22,266 nt of DNA from an uncultured Oceanospirillaceae bacterium (GTDB lineage Bacteria > Pseudomonadota > Gammaproteobacteria > Pseudomonadales > Oceanobacteraceae). Every line of letters starts with the position of its first letter. Position 1 is the first letter of the stretch. Location of the stretch: contig CALJVD010000088.1 of assembly GCA_937974825.1 (NCBI GenBank), positions 1 to 22,266 on the forward strand, read 5' to 3'. The notes below the pieces were generated by a model, which did not search any database, was not told the DNA's origin, and was given only the letters and a program-made list of their open reading frames with translations. Below are positions 15,747-22,266 of the stretch, one piece after another. The position numbers and the translations under genes are program-made.

Positions 15747-16927
15747 TAGCGTCTCGTTAACTGATAGGTGTCTATAGCAATAAGCCCTTCTTCGTCGGTT
15801 TCGACAACCATAGCTAAAGGCGAGTTGTCAGCGGTGATACGACCTTGTGCATTACCTTGCTGACTGTTTAATGTATCATCAACTTCGAAAGGTACAGACT
15901 GCCAGTAATCTAAAATACGCTGGCGAACAGGGGCTGAGTTCTCACCAATGCCACCGGTAAAGACCACTGCATCAAAATACGGCAGACTTGTTGATAGCGC
16001 TGAAAAATGACGTGCCATACGAAAACAAAAAATATCGATCGCTTTGCGTGCACGTTCATGACCTTCGGCTTCTTTTTCAAGAAGTGTGCGCATGTCGTTG
16101 GTTAAGCCGGAAATGCCTTTTAAGCCACTTTCACGGTTTAGTTGGCGCATGACTTCTTCAAAGCTTAAGTCAGTACTGCGTAGCATATGGTCAATAAGTC
16201 CTGGGTCGATATCACCTGTACGTGTCCCCATTACTAAGCCTTCGAGTGGTGTCAGCCCCATAGTGGTATCAACGGATTGACCGTTACGAATAGCTGCAGC
16301 GCTACAGCCATTACCTAAGTGCGCAATAAGTAAGTTAACATCACTGACAGGCTTGTTAAGTAATTTAGCCGCTTGTGCCGTGACATAGCGGAAGCTAGTA
16401 CCGTGGAAGCCATAGCGTCGCACTCCATAATCTTCATACCAAGCGTAGGGCGTGCCGTACATATAGGTTGATTCAGGAATGGTTTGGTGGAAAGACGTAT
16501 CAAACACCGCTACTTGCTTAACCTGTGGAAATAGCTCTTGGCATAGCTCAATGCCCTGAATATTGGCTGGGTTATGTAATGGTGCTAATACCGAAAGAGG
16601 ACGTAAGTCGTTTAAGCGTTGCTCGTCCATTACTGTGCTTTTATGAAACACCTCACCGCCATGAACTACTCGGTGGCCAATTCCTTGTAAATCATTTAAT
16701 AGATCACCGGCAACAGTGATAAAGGTTTGAATGGCTTCACGATGAGTTGCCTGGTCACCCAGAGACATTGTTTTATTGATAGTGCCTTTGATCTTAATGG
16801 CTGAATTCTTTTCGCTGACAAGGCGCTCAGCAAGGGCAGTAAGTGATGGTTGGGATGATGAAGGAGATGAATATAAGGCCAGTTTGGCAGATGAGCTGCC
16901 ACAGTTAATGACCAGAACAGAACCCAT
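15746..16927 (-). CDS. ackA: Acetate kinase
   Basis: The enzyme converts acetyl-phosphate and ADP to acetate and ATP, reversibly. It has 393 residues with the ASKHA kinase signatures: NCGSSSAKL (from residue 8), HRVVHGGEVF (Arg86), FDTSFH (Asp143), RRYGFHGTSF (His175), AHLGNGCS and GTRTGDIDPG. FTGGIGENS and ETDEE follow. Arg86, Asp143 and His175 match catalytic residues of the Methanosarcina enzyme with a constant offset of five. It is followed directly by pta and preceded 28 bp upstream by a PilZ-like gene in the same direction. The enzyme assignment is secure. Confidence 0.97.
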   Translation of the reverse strand: MGSVLVINCGSSSAKLALYSSPSSSQPSLTALAERLVSEKNSAIKIKGTINKTMSLGDQATHREAIQTFITVAGDLLNDLQGIGHRVVHGGEVFHKSTVMDEQRLNDLRPLSVLAPLHNPANIQGIELCQELFPQVKQVAVFDTSFHQTIPESTYMYGTPYAWYEDYGVRRYGFHGTSFRYVTAQAAKLLNKPVSDVNLLIAHLGNGCSAAAIRNGQSVDTTMGLTPLEGLVMGTRTGDIDPGLIDHMLRSTDLSFEEVMRQLNRESGLKGISGLTNDMRTLLEKEAEGHERARKAIDIFCFRMARHFSALSTSLPYFDAVVFTGGIGENSAPVRQRILDYWQSVPFEVDDTLNSQQGNAQGRITADNSPLAMVVETDEEGLIAIDTYQLTRR

Positions 16928-16955
16928 AATTTCTTCCTAAATAATTAACAGGAAA

Positions 16956-17342
16956 CTAAGCAACAGAGCTTTGCTTCAATTCATTTTCAACAGATTTAAG
17001 GGCAGCGTATGCAGCGTTGCGCGCCGCCTCTGATAATCCATCAAGGTTAAACTGTAAAACTAATACGTACTTGTTATCTTGCTTTCTACAACGAGTCACC
17101 AGCATAGGAATAGACTGCAGCAGATGGGTGTCGCAGCCTAAGCTGATTAAAAGATTTTGATCAATCTTAAGTTTAGAGCCACTAACGATAGACATACCGT
17201 CTAGGTTGAAGTCGCGGGCGAACGCTTTGTGTCCTTTGCGTATTAACCCAAACCAGCCGAGGGTGCGTACTTCAACATTAAGAGCGCTGGCGTCGTATCT
17301 AGGGTTGTTACGACGCTCTTGAGTGACGGTAATATCTTCCAT
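16956..17342 (-). CDS. PilZ-domain-like protein (putative c-di-GMP binder)
   Basis: The 128-residue protein carries the two PilZ signature elements. One is RxxxR in RRNNPRY (Arg11, Arg15). The other is D-x-S-x-x-G in variant form, DFNLDG at 44-49 with Asn46 in place of Ser. PilZ proteins bind cyclic di-GMP and control motility, exopolysaccharide or enzymes. A basic, aromatic stretch (TLGWFGLIRKGHK, residues 27-39) lies between the two halves. The ATG at 17342 follows AGGAG. The gene lies 14 bp after the Bax-type gene and 28 bp before ackA. Whether c-di-GMP binds with the variant motif cannot be told from sequence. Confidence 0.75.
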   Translation of the reverse strand: MEDITVTQERRNNPRYDASALNVEVRTLGWFGLIRKGHKAFARDFNLDGMSIVSGSKLKIDQNLLISLGCDTHLLQSIPMLVTRCRKQDNKYVLVLQFNLDGLSEAARNAAYAALKSVENELKQSSVA

Positions 17343-17356
17343 AAAACTCCTAGTAT

Positions 17357-18097
17357 TTATACATCAGAATCCAGTTGATCTAGCTTATTAAAGCGGATCA
17401 TAGACTGAATCTCTTCTACATACTCCTCACCACGTTCAGAGTAGCCTAATAAGCCGTTTGCTAACTCAAGACCACTAATGGGTGCGCCTTCTTGAACGGC
17501 TTTTTCACGTATTCTACGTAATGTCTTGTACTGCGGGTGGCTGTTTAAATTACGCATATAACTACTGACCGACTGGAACGGTGTTTCAAATATTTGTACT
17601 TCGTGTTTGGCATCACCACTGCGACCGCTGGGTACTATGCCGCAACCTTTAGTAAAGCACCATTGACCAAAGAGGTTATTCCCTTTGCGTGCAAAGCGAG
17701 AGTTACCCCATGCCGATTCATTAGCTGCCTGTGCGAGTACTAGCGATGGCGGAATGACTTGCACTCTGCGCAGCAGTTGCTCTGCTTGCTCTTCTTTGTC
17801 TTCGGTGGTGACGCGATACTTGGTTAAGATGTGTTTAAACTTCTCTTGTTCAGCCTTATTTAATTTGTTACCTGCTTGCCATTTTTCGATAAGTTCACGC
17901 TCAGACAAAATGCGGGCATTGGCTTCGTGTACTAATGGAAGTAAAAAACTAAAGAAGGCTTCTTTCTTTTCGTTAACGTCGGAGTATTCGGAGAAATTAG
18001 GTAGGGGAGCTTCTACAGCAGTGCTTGCTAGATTATCAGGGCTAGAGTCGCACCCAGCTAAGGAAAGTAACAGCGCTAAAATAAATATCTTTCTCAT
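17357..18097 (-). CDS. Bax-type glucosaminidase-domain lipoprotein
   Basis: The likely role is cleavage of peptidoglycan glycan strands by a glucosaminidase fold (the family of E. coli Bax). The ATG at 18097 is preferred over the GTG six bases upstream, because that GTG lies inside the GGAGGTG ribosome site. This gives 246 residues with lipobox LAGC and acylated Cys16. The domain signature is AQAANESAWGNSRFARKGNNLFGQWCF, with Glu127 as the candidate general acid, followed by GYSERG. The gene heads a run of five minus-strand genes (this gene, PilZ-like, ackA, pta, acyltransferase). Anchoring to a membrane would be expected to keep its cutting local. E. coli Bax is somewhat longer. Confidence 0.85.
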   Translation of the reverse strand: MRKIFILALLLSLAGCDSSPDNLASTAVEAPLPNFSEYSDVNEKKEAFFSFLLPLVHEANARILSERELIEKWQAGNKLNKAEQEKFKHILTKYRVTTEDKEEQAEQLLRRVQVIPPSLVLAQAANESAWGNSRFARKGNNLFGQWCFTKGCGIVPSGRSGDAKHEVQIFETPFQSVSSYMRNLNSHPQYKTLRRIREKAVQEGAPISGLELANGLLGYSERGEEYVEEIQSMIRFNKLDQLDSDV

Positions 18098-18166
18098 AAA
18101 CACCTCCGATCAACTATCTTTAATAACTAAGTTTAGAGTTCAATTTCAGGATCATACAGTAATTTG

Positions 18167-18195
18167 TTAAAAAAAGAGCAGGCGAGCTGCTCTTT
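18167..18195 (-). terminator. Intrinsic terminator after yciK
   Basis: The arms AAAGAGCAG (18173-18181) and CTGCTCTTT (18187-18195) enclose a 5-base loop. On the minus strand the stem is followed by a run of T (the A-run at 18169-18175). It separates the mtaD-ubiG-mupP-yciK unit from the bax-type gene downstream on the same strand. Confidence 0.9.
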
Positions 18196-18215
18196 ATGGG
18201 TATTTGGCTTTTTAA

Positions 18216-18962
18216 CTATTCTGCTAAATCTTTTTTCATATAATCACGTGCATCCAAACTCTGACCATTAGTACCAATGGATGCTGGGCTCATTAAGTGT
18301 AGATAAAGCGGCATAATACTGTCTGCAGAAGGTACAGACTCTGGAGGCTCGGCAGGGAAAGCCGCTTGACGCATACCCGTACGAGTACCACCAGGGTTAA
18401 TACAGTTTACGCGAATGTTGCTGGTGGTTTCGAGCTCATCAGCCAGTAATTGCATTAGCCCTTCGGTGGCAAATTTAGACACTGCGTAAGCACCCCAGTA
18501 TGCGCGGGCTTTGCGACCAACGCTGCTGCTGGTAAAAATGACAGAGGCATCGTTTTCAGCCATACGCAGCACAGGCAATAAGTGTTTCATTAAAATAAAC
18601 TGGCTGTTGACGTTAATTTGCATAACTTTTTGCCAGGTTTCCCAATGGTAGTTGTCTACCATGGTGCGTTGACCAAGCACGCCGGCATTCAGCAGTACAC
18701 CATCTAAGCGGCCAAAGTTTTCAGTAATTACTTGCGCTAACTGTTTGTAAGACTCTTCTTCGGTGTTTTCTAAGTCGAAGGGTAGAACGGCTGGCTGTGG
18801 CAAACCTTCGGCTTCAATTAGGTCGTAGGTATCGTTTAATGCTTGTTCTGTGCGGCCTAATAAAATAACAGTAGCCCCTTCACGGGCATAAGTTAGGGCA
18901 GCAGATCGACCAATGCCATAACCTGCACCTGTCACTAGAATAACTCGATTCTCTAAAAGCAT
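18216..18962 (-). CDS. yciK: YciK-family short-chain dehydrogenase/reductase
   Basis: This SDR enzyme is of unknown substrate. The ATG at 18962 gives 248 residues, and a TTG seven codons upstream is the alternative. The nucleotide-binding TGAGYGIG is at residues 11-18 and LNAGVLG at about 92-98. The catalytic Ser146, Tyr159 and Lys163 lie within SSSVGRKARAYWGAYAVSK, which is very close to E. coli YciK. The CINPGGTRTGMR segment after it is also family-specific. It follows mupP in the conserved pseudomonad order and is the last gene before a terminator. Neither start has a strong ribosome site. Confidence 0.92.
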   Translation of the reverse strand: MLLENRVILVTGAGYGIGRSAALTYAREGATVILLGRTEQALNDTYDLIEAEGLPQPAVLPFDLENTEEESYKQLAQVITENFGRLDGVLLNAGVLGQRTMVDNYHWETWQKVMQINVNSQFILMKHLLPVLRMAENDASVIFTSSSVGRKARAYWGAYAVSKFATEGLMQLLADELETTSNIRVNCINPGGTRTGMRQAAFPAEPPESVPSADSIMPLYLHLMSPASIGTNGQSLDARDYMKKDLAE

Positions 18963-19002
18963 AATATTTAATCTGTCAGTCAATAAATTAAAGGGTACAG
19001 AA

Positions 19003-19650
19003 TTATAAAAGCGGTAGTAATTCTGCAGGCGTATCTATATAGAAGTCAGCTTGCCAGTCTTTTGGGTTTACATGCGGTTCAATATAACCAAATAACGCTG
19101 CAACACTAGGCATCTTAGCAGCAATGGCCGATTCAATATCGCGAACATGGTCTCCCACGTATAAGCACTCTTGGGCATTTACATTAAAAAACTCTGCGGC
19201 TTTTAACAAAGGCTCTGGATGTGGTTTACGGTTTACCACGTCTTCAGGGCAAATTAGTAACTCGGTATGAATGTTAAGATTTTTTAAAAGCGGGGCAGCC
19301 AGTGGGCGCGGTTTATTAGTGACAATCCCCCAAGGAAGATTGTGCTGCTCTAAGTGCTTTAGTACGGGTTCAAAACCCTCAAATAAACCGCTGTGTTTGC
19401 CTAGGCATTCTGTGTAGCGATCTAAGAGTTTTTGGCGGTAATACATAATATTGGGATGGTCAGTAGAAATTTCCCAAGTTAAGCAAGAGAGCGCCACTCC
19501 ACCATTACTTACTTGTTCACGAATAGTGTTGTGGTCGAGGGCGTCAAACCCTGCTTCCAAGCGCAGGCTATTAACAACTTCGTAGAAGTCGGGTGCGCTA
19601 TCGACTAACGTGCCGTCTAAATCAAAAAAAACAGCTTTGGTTTTATACAA
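19003..19650 (-). CDS. mupP: HAD phosphatase, N-acetylmuramic acid 6-phosphate phosphatase (MupP)
   Basis: In pseudomonads MupP dephosphorylates MurNAc-6-phosphate in peptidoglycan recycling, feeding AmgK and MurU. The 215 residues hold the HAD motifs: DLDGT (nucleophile Asp10, acid Asp12), VTNKPR (Thr111), RKPHPEP (Lys142) and VGDHVRD (Asp167, Asp171). The start is a TTG at 19650 behind AGGT, supported by family length and the immediate FFDLDGTLVDS. The position between ubiG and yciK is the pseudomonad arrangement and favours MupP over the paralogue phosphoglycolate phosphatase (Gph). The HAD family is certain; the MurNAc-6P specificity rests on synteny. Confidence 0.85.
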   Translation of the reverse strand: MYKTKAVFFDLDGTLVDSAPDFYEVVNSLRLEAGFDALDHNTIREQVSNGGVALSCLTWEISTDHPNIMYYRQKLLDRYTECLGKHSGLFEGFEPVLKHLEQHNLPWGIVTNKPRPLAAPLLKNLNIHTELLICPEDVVNRKPHPEPLLKAAEFFNVNAQECLYVGDHVRDIESAIAAKMPSVAALFGYIEPHVNPKDWQADFYIDTPAELLPLL

Positions 19651-19700
19651 TGGAATACCTATTAAGTCAGAGTATATGGCTTAACTGTGTGCTTAGCTGT

Positions 19701-20402
19701 TTAGCTTGGTTTGCTGGCTACCATTAGGTAGTTAACATCTAAGTCGTTATCTTTTAATGCGTAGTCTTTTGTAATGGGGTTGTATACTAGACCGGTTGCA
19801 TCAACCATGGTTAAACCTGCATTGCGGCTCCAACGAGCTAGCTCACTGGGTTTAATAAATTTGTCGTAATCGTGGGTGCCTGCAGGCACCATACGTAAAA
19901 TATATTCAGCGCCCAATATGGCAAACAAATACGATTTTGGTTTGCGGTTAATGGTTGAGAACACCGCAGTACCACCGGGTTTTAACAGTTTTTGGCAGGC
20001 TTTAATAATGGATTCTGGATCGGGCACGTGCTCTAGCATTTCAAGGCATGTCACCACATCAAAACTTTCTGGTTGTTGCTCAGCTAGCTCTTCAACTGCA
20101 ATACACTGATAGTTAACGCTAACTCCTGTTTCTAATGCGTGCAGCTTAGCGGTATTTAAGTTGGCTTCACCTAAGTCAATACCAGTGACATCGGCTCCGC
20201 GTAGTGCCATGGCTTCAGAAAGCAAACCGCCGCCACAACCAACGTCCAGTACTTTCTTGCCAGCAAGATGCACTTGGCTATCAATATAGTTGGTACGTAG
20301 AGGGTTAATATCATGCAGTGGTTTAAATTCACTTTCGGTATCCCACCAACGTGAAGCTAGGGCTTCAAATTTTGAAATTTCACTGTGGTCTACGTTGCTC
20401 AT
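19701..20402 (-). CDS. ubiG: Ubiquinone biosynthesis O-methyltransferase
   Basis: UbiG carries out the two O-methylations of the ubiquinone pathway using S-adenosylmethionine. The ATG at 20402, behind AGAGG, gives 233 residues (E. coli has 240). The start at 20468 adds 22 residues foreign to the family. The N-terminus SNVDHSEISKFEALASRWWD and INPLR segment are typical. The SAM-binding VLDVGCGGGLLSEA is at about 51-64, followed by GADVTGID and EMLEHVPDP. The membrane-binding, glycine-poor middle region and NPITKDY near the C-terminus are also present. It lies 75 bp after mtaD and 50 bp before mupP. Confidence 0.96.
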   Translation of the reverse strand: MSNVDHSEISKFEALASRWWDTESEFKPLHDINPLRTNYIDSQVHLAGKKVLDVGCGGGLLSEAMALRGADVTGIDLGEANLNTAKLHALETGVSVNYQCIAVEELAEQQPESFDVVTCLEMLEHVPDPESIIKACQKLLKPGGTAVFSTINRKPKSYLFAILGAEYILRMVPAGTHDYDKFIKPSELARWSRNAGLTMVDATGLVYNPITKDYALKDNDLDVNYLMVASKPS

Positions 20403-20477
20403 ACGGCCTCTACTTATCAATAGTCTTTTAAGGAGTTCCCTGTGTTCACTGGCTAAGCAGTGATACATAGAGTGATC

Positions 20478-21785
20478 TTATGTGTTTTGTTTAATCTTAC
20501 CTAACCATTCGCGGGCATTGTAGCGTATTTTCTCTTCATCTAAAGAACAAAGAGTACCATTATCTAAAAGTTGCTTACCCGCTACCCAAACGTGCGTAGT
20601 ATGGCGGCTGCTATCAGTGTAAACCAATTGCGAGATAGGGTTGTATAAAGGTTGTTGCTCAACTTGAGATAGGTCAACGGCTTGTAAGTCTGCCCACTTA
20701 CCAACGTCAATAGAACCGATATCGTTACCAAGACCTAACGCCTTGGCGCCACCCATAGTCGCCATATATAACGCTTTATCTGCTGGTAATGCGGCGGCAT
20801 TTTGAGCTACAGCTTTTGCGAGCATAGCGGCGGTTTTCATTTCTCCTTGCATGCTTAGGTCGTTATTACTGGCGGCACCATCGGTACCTATGCCTAGATT
20901 TACGCCTGCTTCTAAAAGTGTGTGAACAGGGCAAAAACCACTGGCGAGCTTTAGGTTAGACTCTGGACAGTGCACAACAGAGGCGCCGGTTTGCTGCAAA
21001 ATATTAATGTCGGTTTCGTTAATTTGTGTCATATGAACACAGCTAACACGATCGCTTAAAAACTCTAATTCAGCCAAACGTTCTGTCGGGCGCTTGCCGT
21101 ATTTTTCAACGCTTTCTTTAACTTCAATGGCCGATTCATGCAGATGCACTTGAATAGGCAGGTTGTGTTCAGCCGCTAAGGCAGCAATTTCTTTAAACGG
21201 CTCGTCCGAAACAGTGTAGGGCGCGTGAGGACCAATGCCGGCGGTTAATAAAGGTTCTTGTTGGTAAGCGTCTACTAGCGCCATCGCCTTAGTTAGGTAC
21301 TGGTCAGCCGAAGCTGCATAGTTTGTTGGGAAATCAAGCACAGAGGTAAAACTCACATTACGAATGCCCGAGGCAACACTAGTAGCGGCAGCGCCTTCGC
21401 CATAGAAATACATATCGGCATAGCAAGTGGTGCCGCCTTTAATCATTTCAGCAATAGCTAGGTTGACGCCATCACGAACAAAGTCGGTGTTTACCCACTT
21501 ACCTTCAACAGGCCATATGTGGTCGTTCAGCCAGGTCATTAAGGGTAAGTCGTCTGCGTAACCGCGTAATAAAGACATGGCAGCATGCCCATGTGCATTC
21601 ACATAACCTGGTAGCAACACATGATGCGGCAGCTCAATGGTTTGTTTGGCTGGCAGGGGGCTATTTATAGACTCGATAGCGCTGATACGACCGTCTTTTA
21701 TAAAGACTGCCTTGTGCTCTTCGACTTGTGCAGTATTGCCGTGCATACGAATGATCCAGCGAGTGTTTATACGAAAATCTGACAT
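20478..21785 (-). CDS. mtaD: 5-methylthioadenosine/S-adenosylhomocysteine deaminase
   Basis: This amidohydrolase deaminates methylthioadenosine (as in Pseudomonas PA3170) and related nucleosides, the first step of an alternative salvage route. The ATG at 21785 gives 435 residues. A TTG seven codons upstream is less likely. The metal motif NAHGH places His65 and His67. His214, His216 and Glu217 lie in VHLHES, and GTDGAASNND holds Asp302. These are all canonical for the TRZ/ATZ subfamily. It leads the mtaD-ubiG-mupP-yciK unit and its promoter should lie in the gap to fadL. Related chlorohydrolases share the fold, but synteny favours MtaD. Confidence 0.92.
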   Translation of the reverse strand: MSDFRINTRWIIRMHGNTAQVEEHKAVFIKDGRISAIESINSPLPAKQTIELPHHVLLPGYVNAHGHAAMSLLRGYADDLPLMTWLNDHIWPVEGKWVNTDFVRDGVNLAIAEMIKGGTTCYADMYFYGEGAAATSVASGIRNVSFTSVLDFPTNYAASADQYLTKAMALVDAYQQEPLLTAGIGPHAPYTVSDEPFKEIAALAAEHNLPIQVHLHESAIEVKESVEKYGKRPTERLAELEFLSDRVSCVHMTQINETDINILQQTGASVVHCPESNLKLASGFCPVHTLLEAGVNLGIGTDGAASNNDLSMQGEMKTAAMLAKAVAQNAAALPADKALYMATMGGAKALGLGNDIGSIDVGKWADLQAVDLSQVEQQPLYNPISQLVYTDSSRHTTHVWVAGKQLLDNGTLCSLDEEKIRYNAREWLGKIKQNT

Positions 21786-22033
21786 GGCTTTATTGTTTCC
21801 TATCAAAATCGATTATTCATAATCAGCAGCTTGCCTCTGCATGGGTTGAAAGTGTGGCTGAACATTGGTGTTTAAAATACATATTGTGAGTCTATATATT
21901 ATCAATACACAACAGTTTGGTTACAAAAGATTACCTTTAGGTAGGGGAACTCTGTGCATACTGCGCGTCATTCGTTGGAACAATATAAAGCAATACAGAA
22001 ACCCTAACACTAGATAAGAAAGAAAGGTTAACC
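21786..22033. promoter_or_regulatory. Divergent mtaD/fadL control region with two palindromes
   Basis: This 248 bp AT-rich gap between mtaD and fadL holds two clean dyads. GATTAT-TC-ATAATC (21811-21824) lies 26 bp from the mtaD start. TACCT-TT-AGGTA (21932-21943) lies about 90 bp upstream of fadL. Neither matches a site I can name with confidence. I could not find a convincing sigma-70 promoter with proper spacing. No small gene is evident. Confidence 0.4.
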
Positions 22034-22266
22034 ATGACAACAAATATTTCCAAATTGGCGCTTGCCGTTGCTTCTGCTTCGTTAATTAGCAGTACCGCTA
22101 TGGCTTCTGGCTTTAAATTAAACGAACAAAGCGCCAGTGGTGTCGGTACAGCGTACGCTGGTCGTACAGCGGTAGTAGAAGATGCTTCTACTGTTTATTA
22201 CAACCCAGCCGGTATGAGCAAATTAACACGCCCTGAAATCAGCGTGGGTGGTGCCTACATTAATAT
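22034..22266 (+). CDS. fadL: Long-chain fatty acid outer-membrane channel, FadL-type (partial)
   Basis: FadL-type barrels bring hydrophobic substrates across the outer membrane. The ATG at 22034 follows AAAGG and starts a signal peptide of about 24 residues ending AMA. The mature N-terminus then reads SGFKLNEQSASGVGTAYAGRTAVVEDASTVYYNPAGM, the conserved FadL hatch with its NPA motif. Only 77 codons lie inside the window, so the barrel and exact substrate class are not visible. Members also carry alkanes or aromatic hydrocarbons in marine degraders. Confidence 0.92.
   Translation, partial: MTTNISKLALAVASASLISSTAMASGFKLNEQSASGVGTAYAGRTAVVEDASTVYYNPAGMSKLTRPEISVGGAYIN

Noticed and set aside
17685..18170. 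161-residue plus-strand reading frame
   Set aside because: It is antisense to the Bax-type gene. Its Ser/Cys-rich composition is typical of a shadow frame.

Overview
This window is an ordinary-looking, gene-dense chromosomal stretch from a moderately low-GC gammaproteobacterium. It is probably a marine Oceanospirillales-type relative of the pseudomonads. The main evidence is the right-hand block mtaD-ubiG-mupP-yciK, which is the order known from Pseudomonas (PA3170-PA3173). The Pseudomonas/Azotobacter-type ferredoxin-NADP reductase, ending in AFVEK and divergent from a FinR-like LysR regulator, supports the same placement. I see no tRNA or rRNA gene, insertion sequence, prophage, CRISPR array, integrase or toxin-antitoxin pair. 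All complete genes appear intact. Two genes are cut by the window edges: the LysR regulator on the left and fadL on the right.

Layout. 1-1764: LysR regulator (minus, partial) divergent from fpr (plus). 1903-2931: outer-membrane phospholipase A (pldA), ending at a hairpin it shares with a convergent minus-strand operon. 2958-7543: that operon, read right to left, holds a small unknown protein, a membrane-anchored pitrilysin-like M16 metalloprotease, a BASS-family transporter and a DUF1439 periplasmic protein. 7691-9844: an orphan helix-turn-helix protein with a receiver-like tail, a small unknown protein on the minus strand, and a glycerolipid acyltransferase with an unusual active-site spacing. 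9879-10673: a lipoprotein made of an exact-register internal duplication. 10873-12721: a FieF-type metal exporter followed 13 bp later by an unrecognised exported, probably beta-rich protein. 12729-18097: a minus-strand cluster, read right to left as bax-type glucosaminidase lipoprotein, PilZ-like protein, ackA, pta and a YihG-type acyltransferase, with gaps of 28 bp or less or an overlap. 18216-21785: mtaD-ubiG-mupP-yciK on the minus strand, closed by a clear intrinsic terminator. 22034-22266: the start of a FadL-type long-chain fatty-acid channel.

How the genes fit together. The recurring themes are envelope and lipid maintenance (PldA, two acyltransferases, FadL, Bax, MupP, lipoprotein), redox and acetate metabolism (Fpr, AckA-Pta), and housekeeping salvage or quinone steps (MtaD, UbiG). 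AckA-Pta interconverts acetate, acetyl-phosphate and acetyl-CoA. A PilZ-like gene sits just upstream in the same apparent transcription unit. MupP, Bax and the YihG-type acyltransferase all act on the cell envelope. The largest non-coding gap is about 250 bp (mtaD-fadL). I found no convincing new multi-gene system. The observations worth a second look are unknown or variant proteins in otherwise conserved operons, plus a few palindromic candidate operators.
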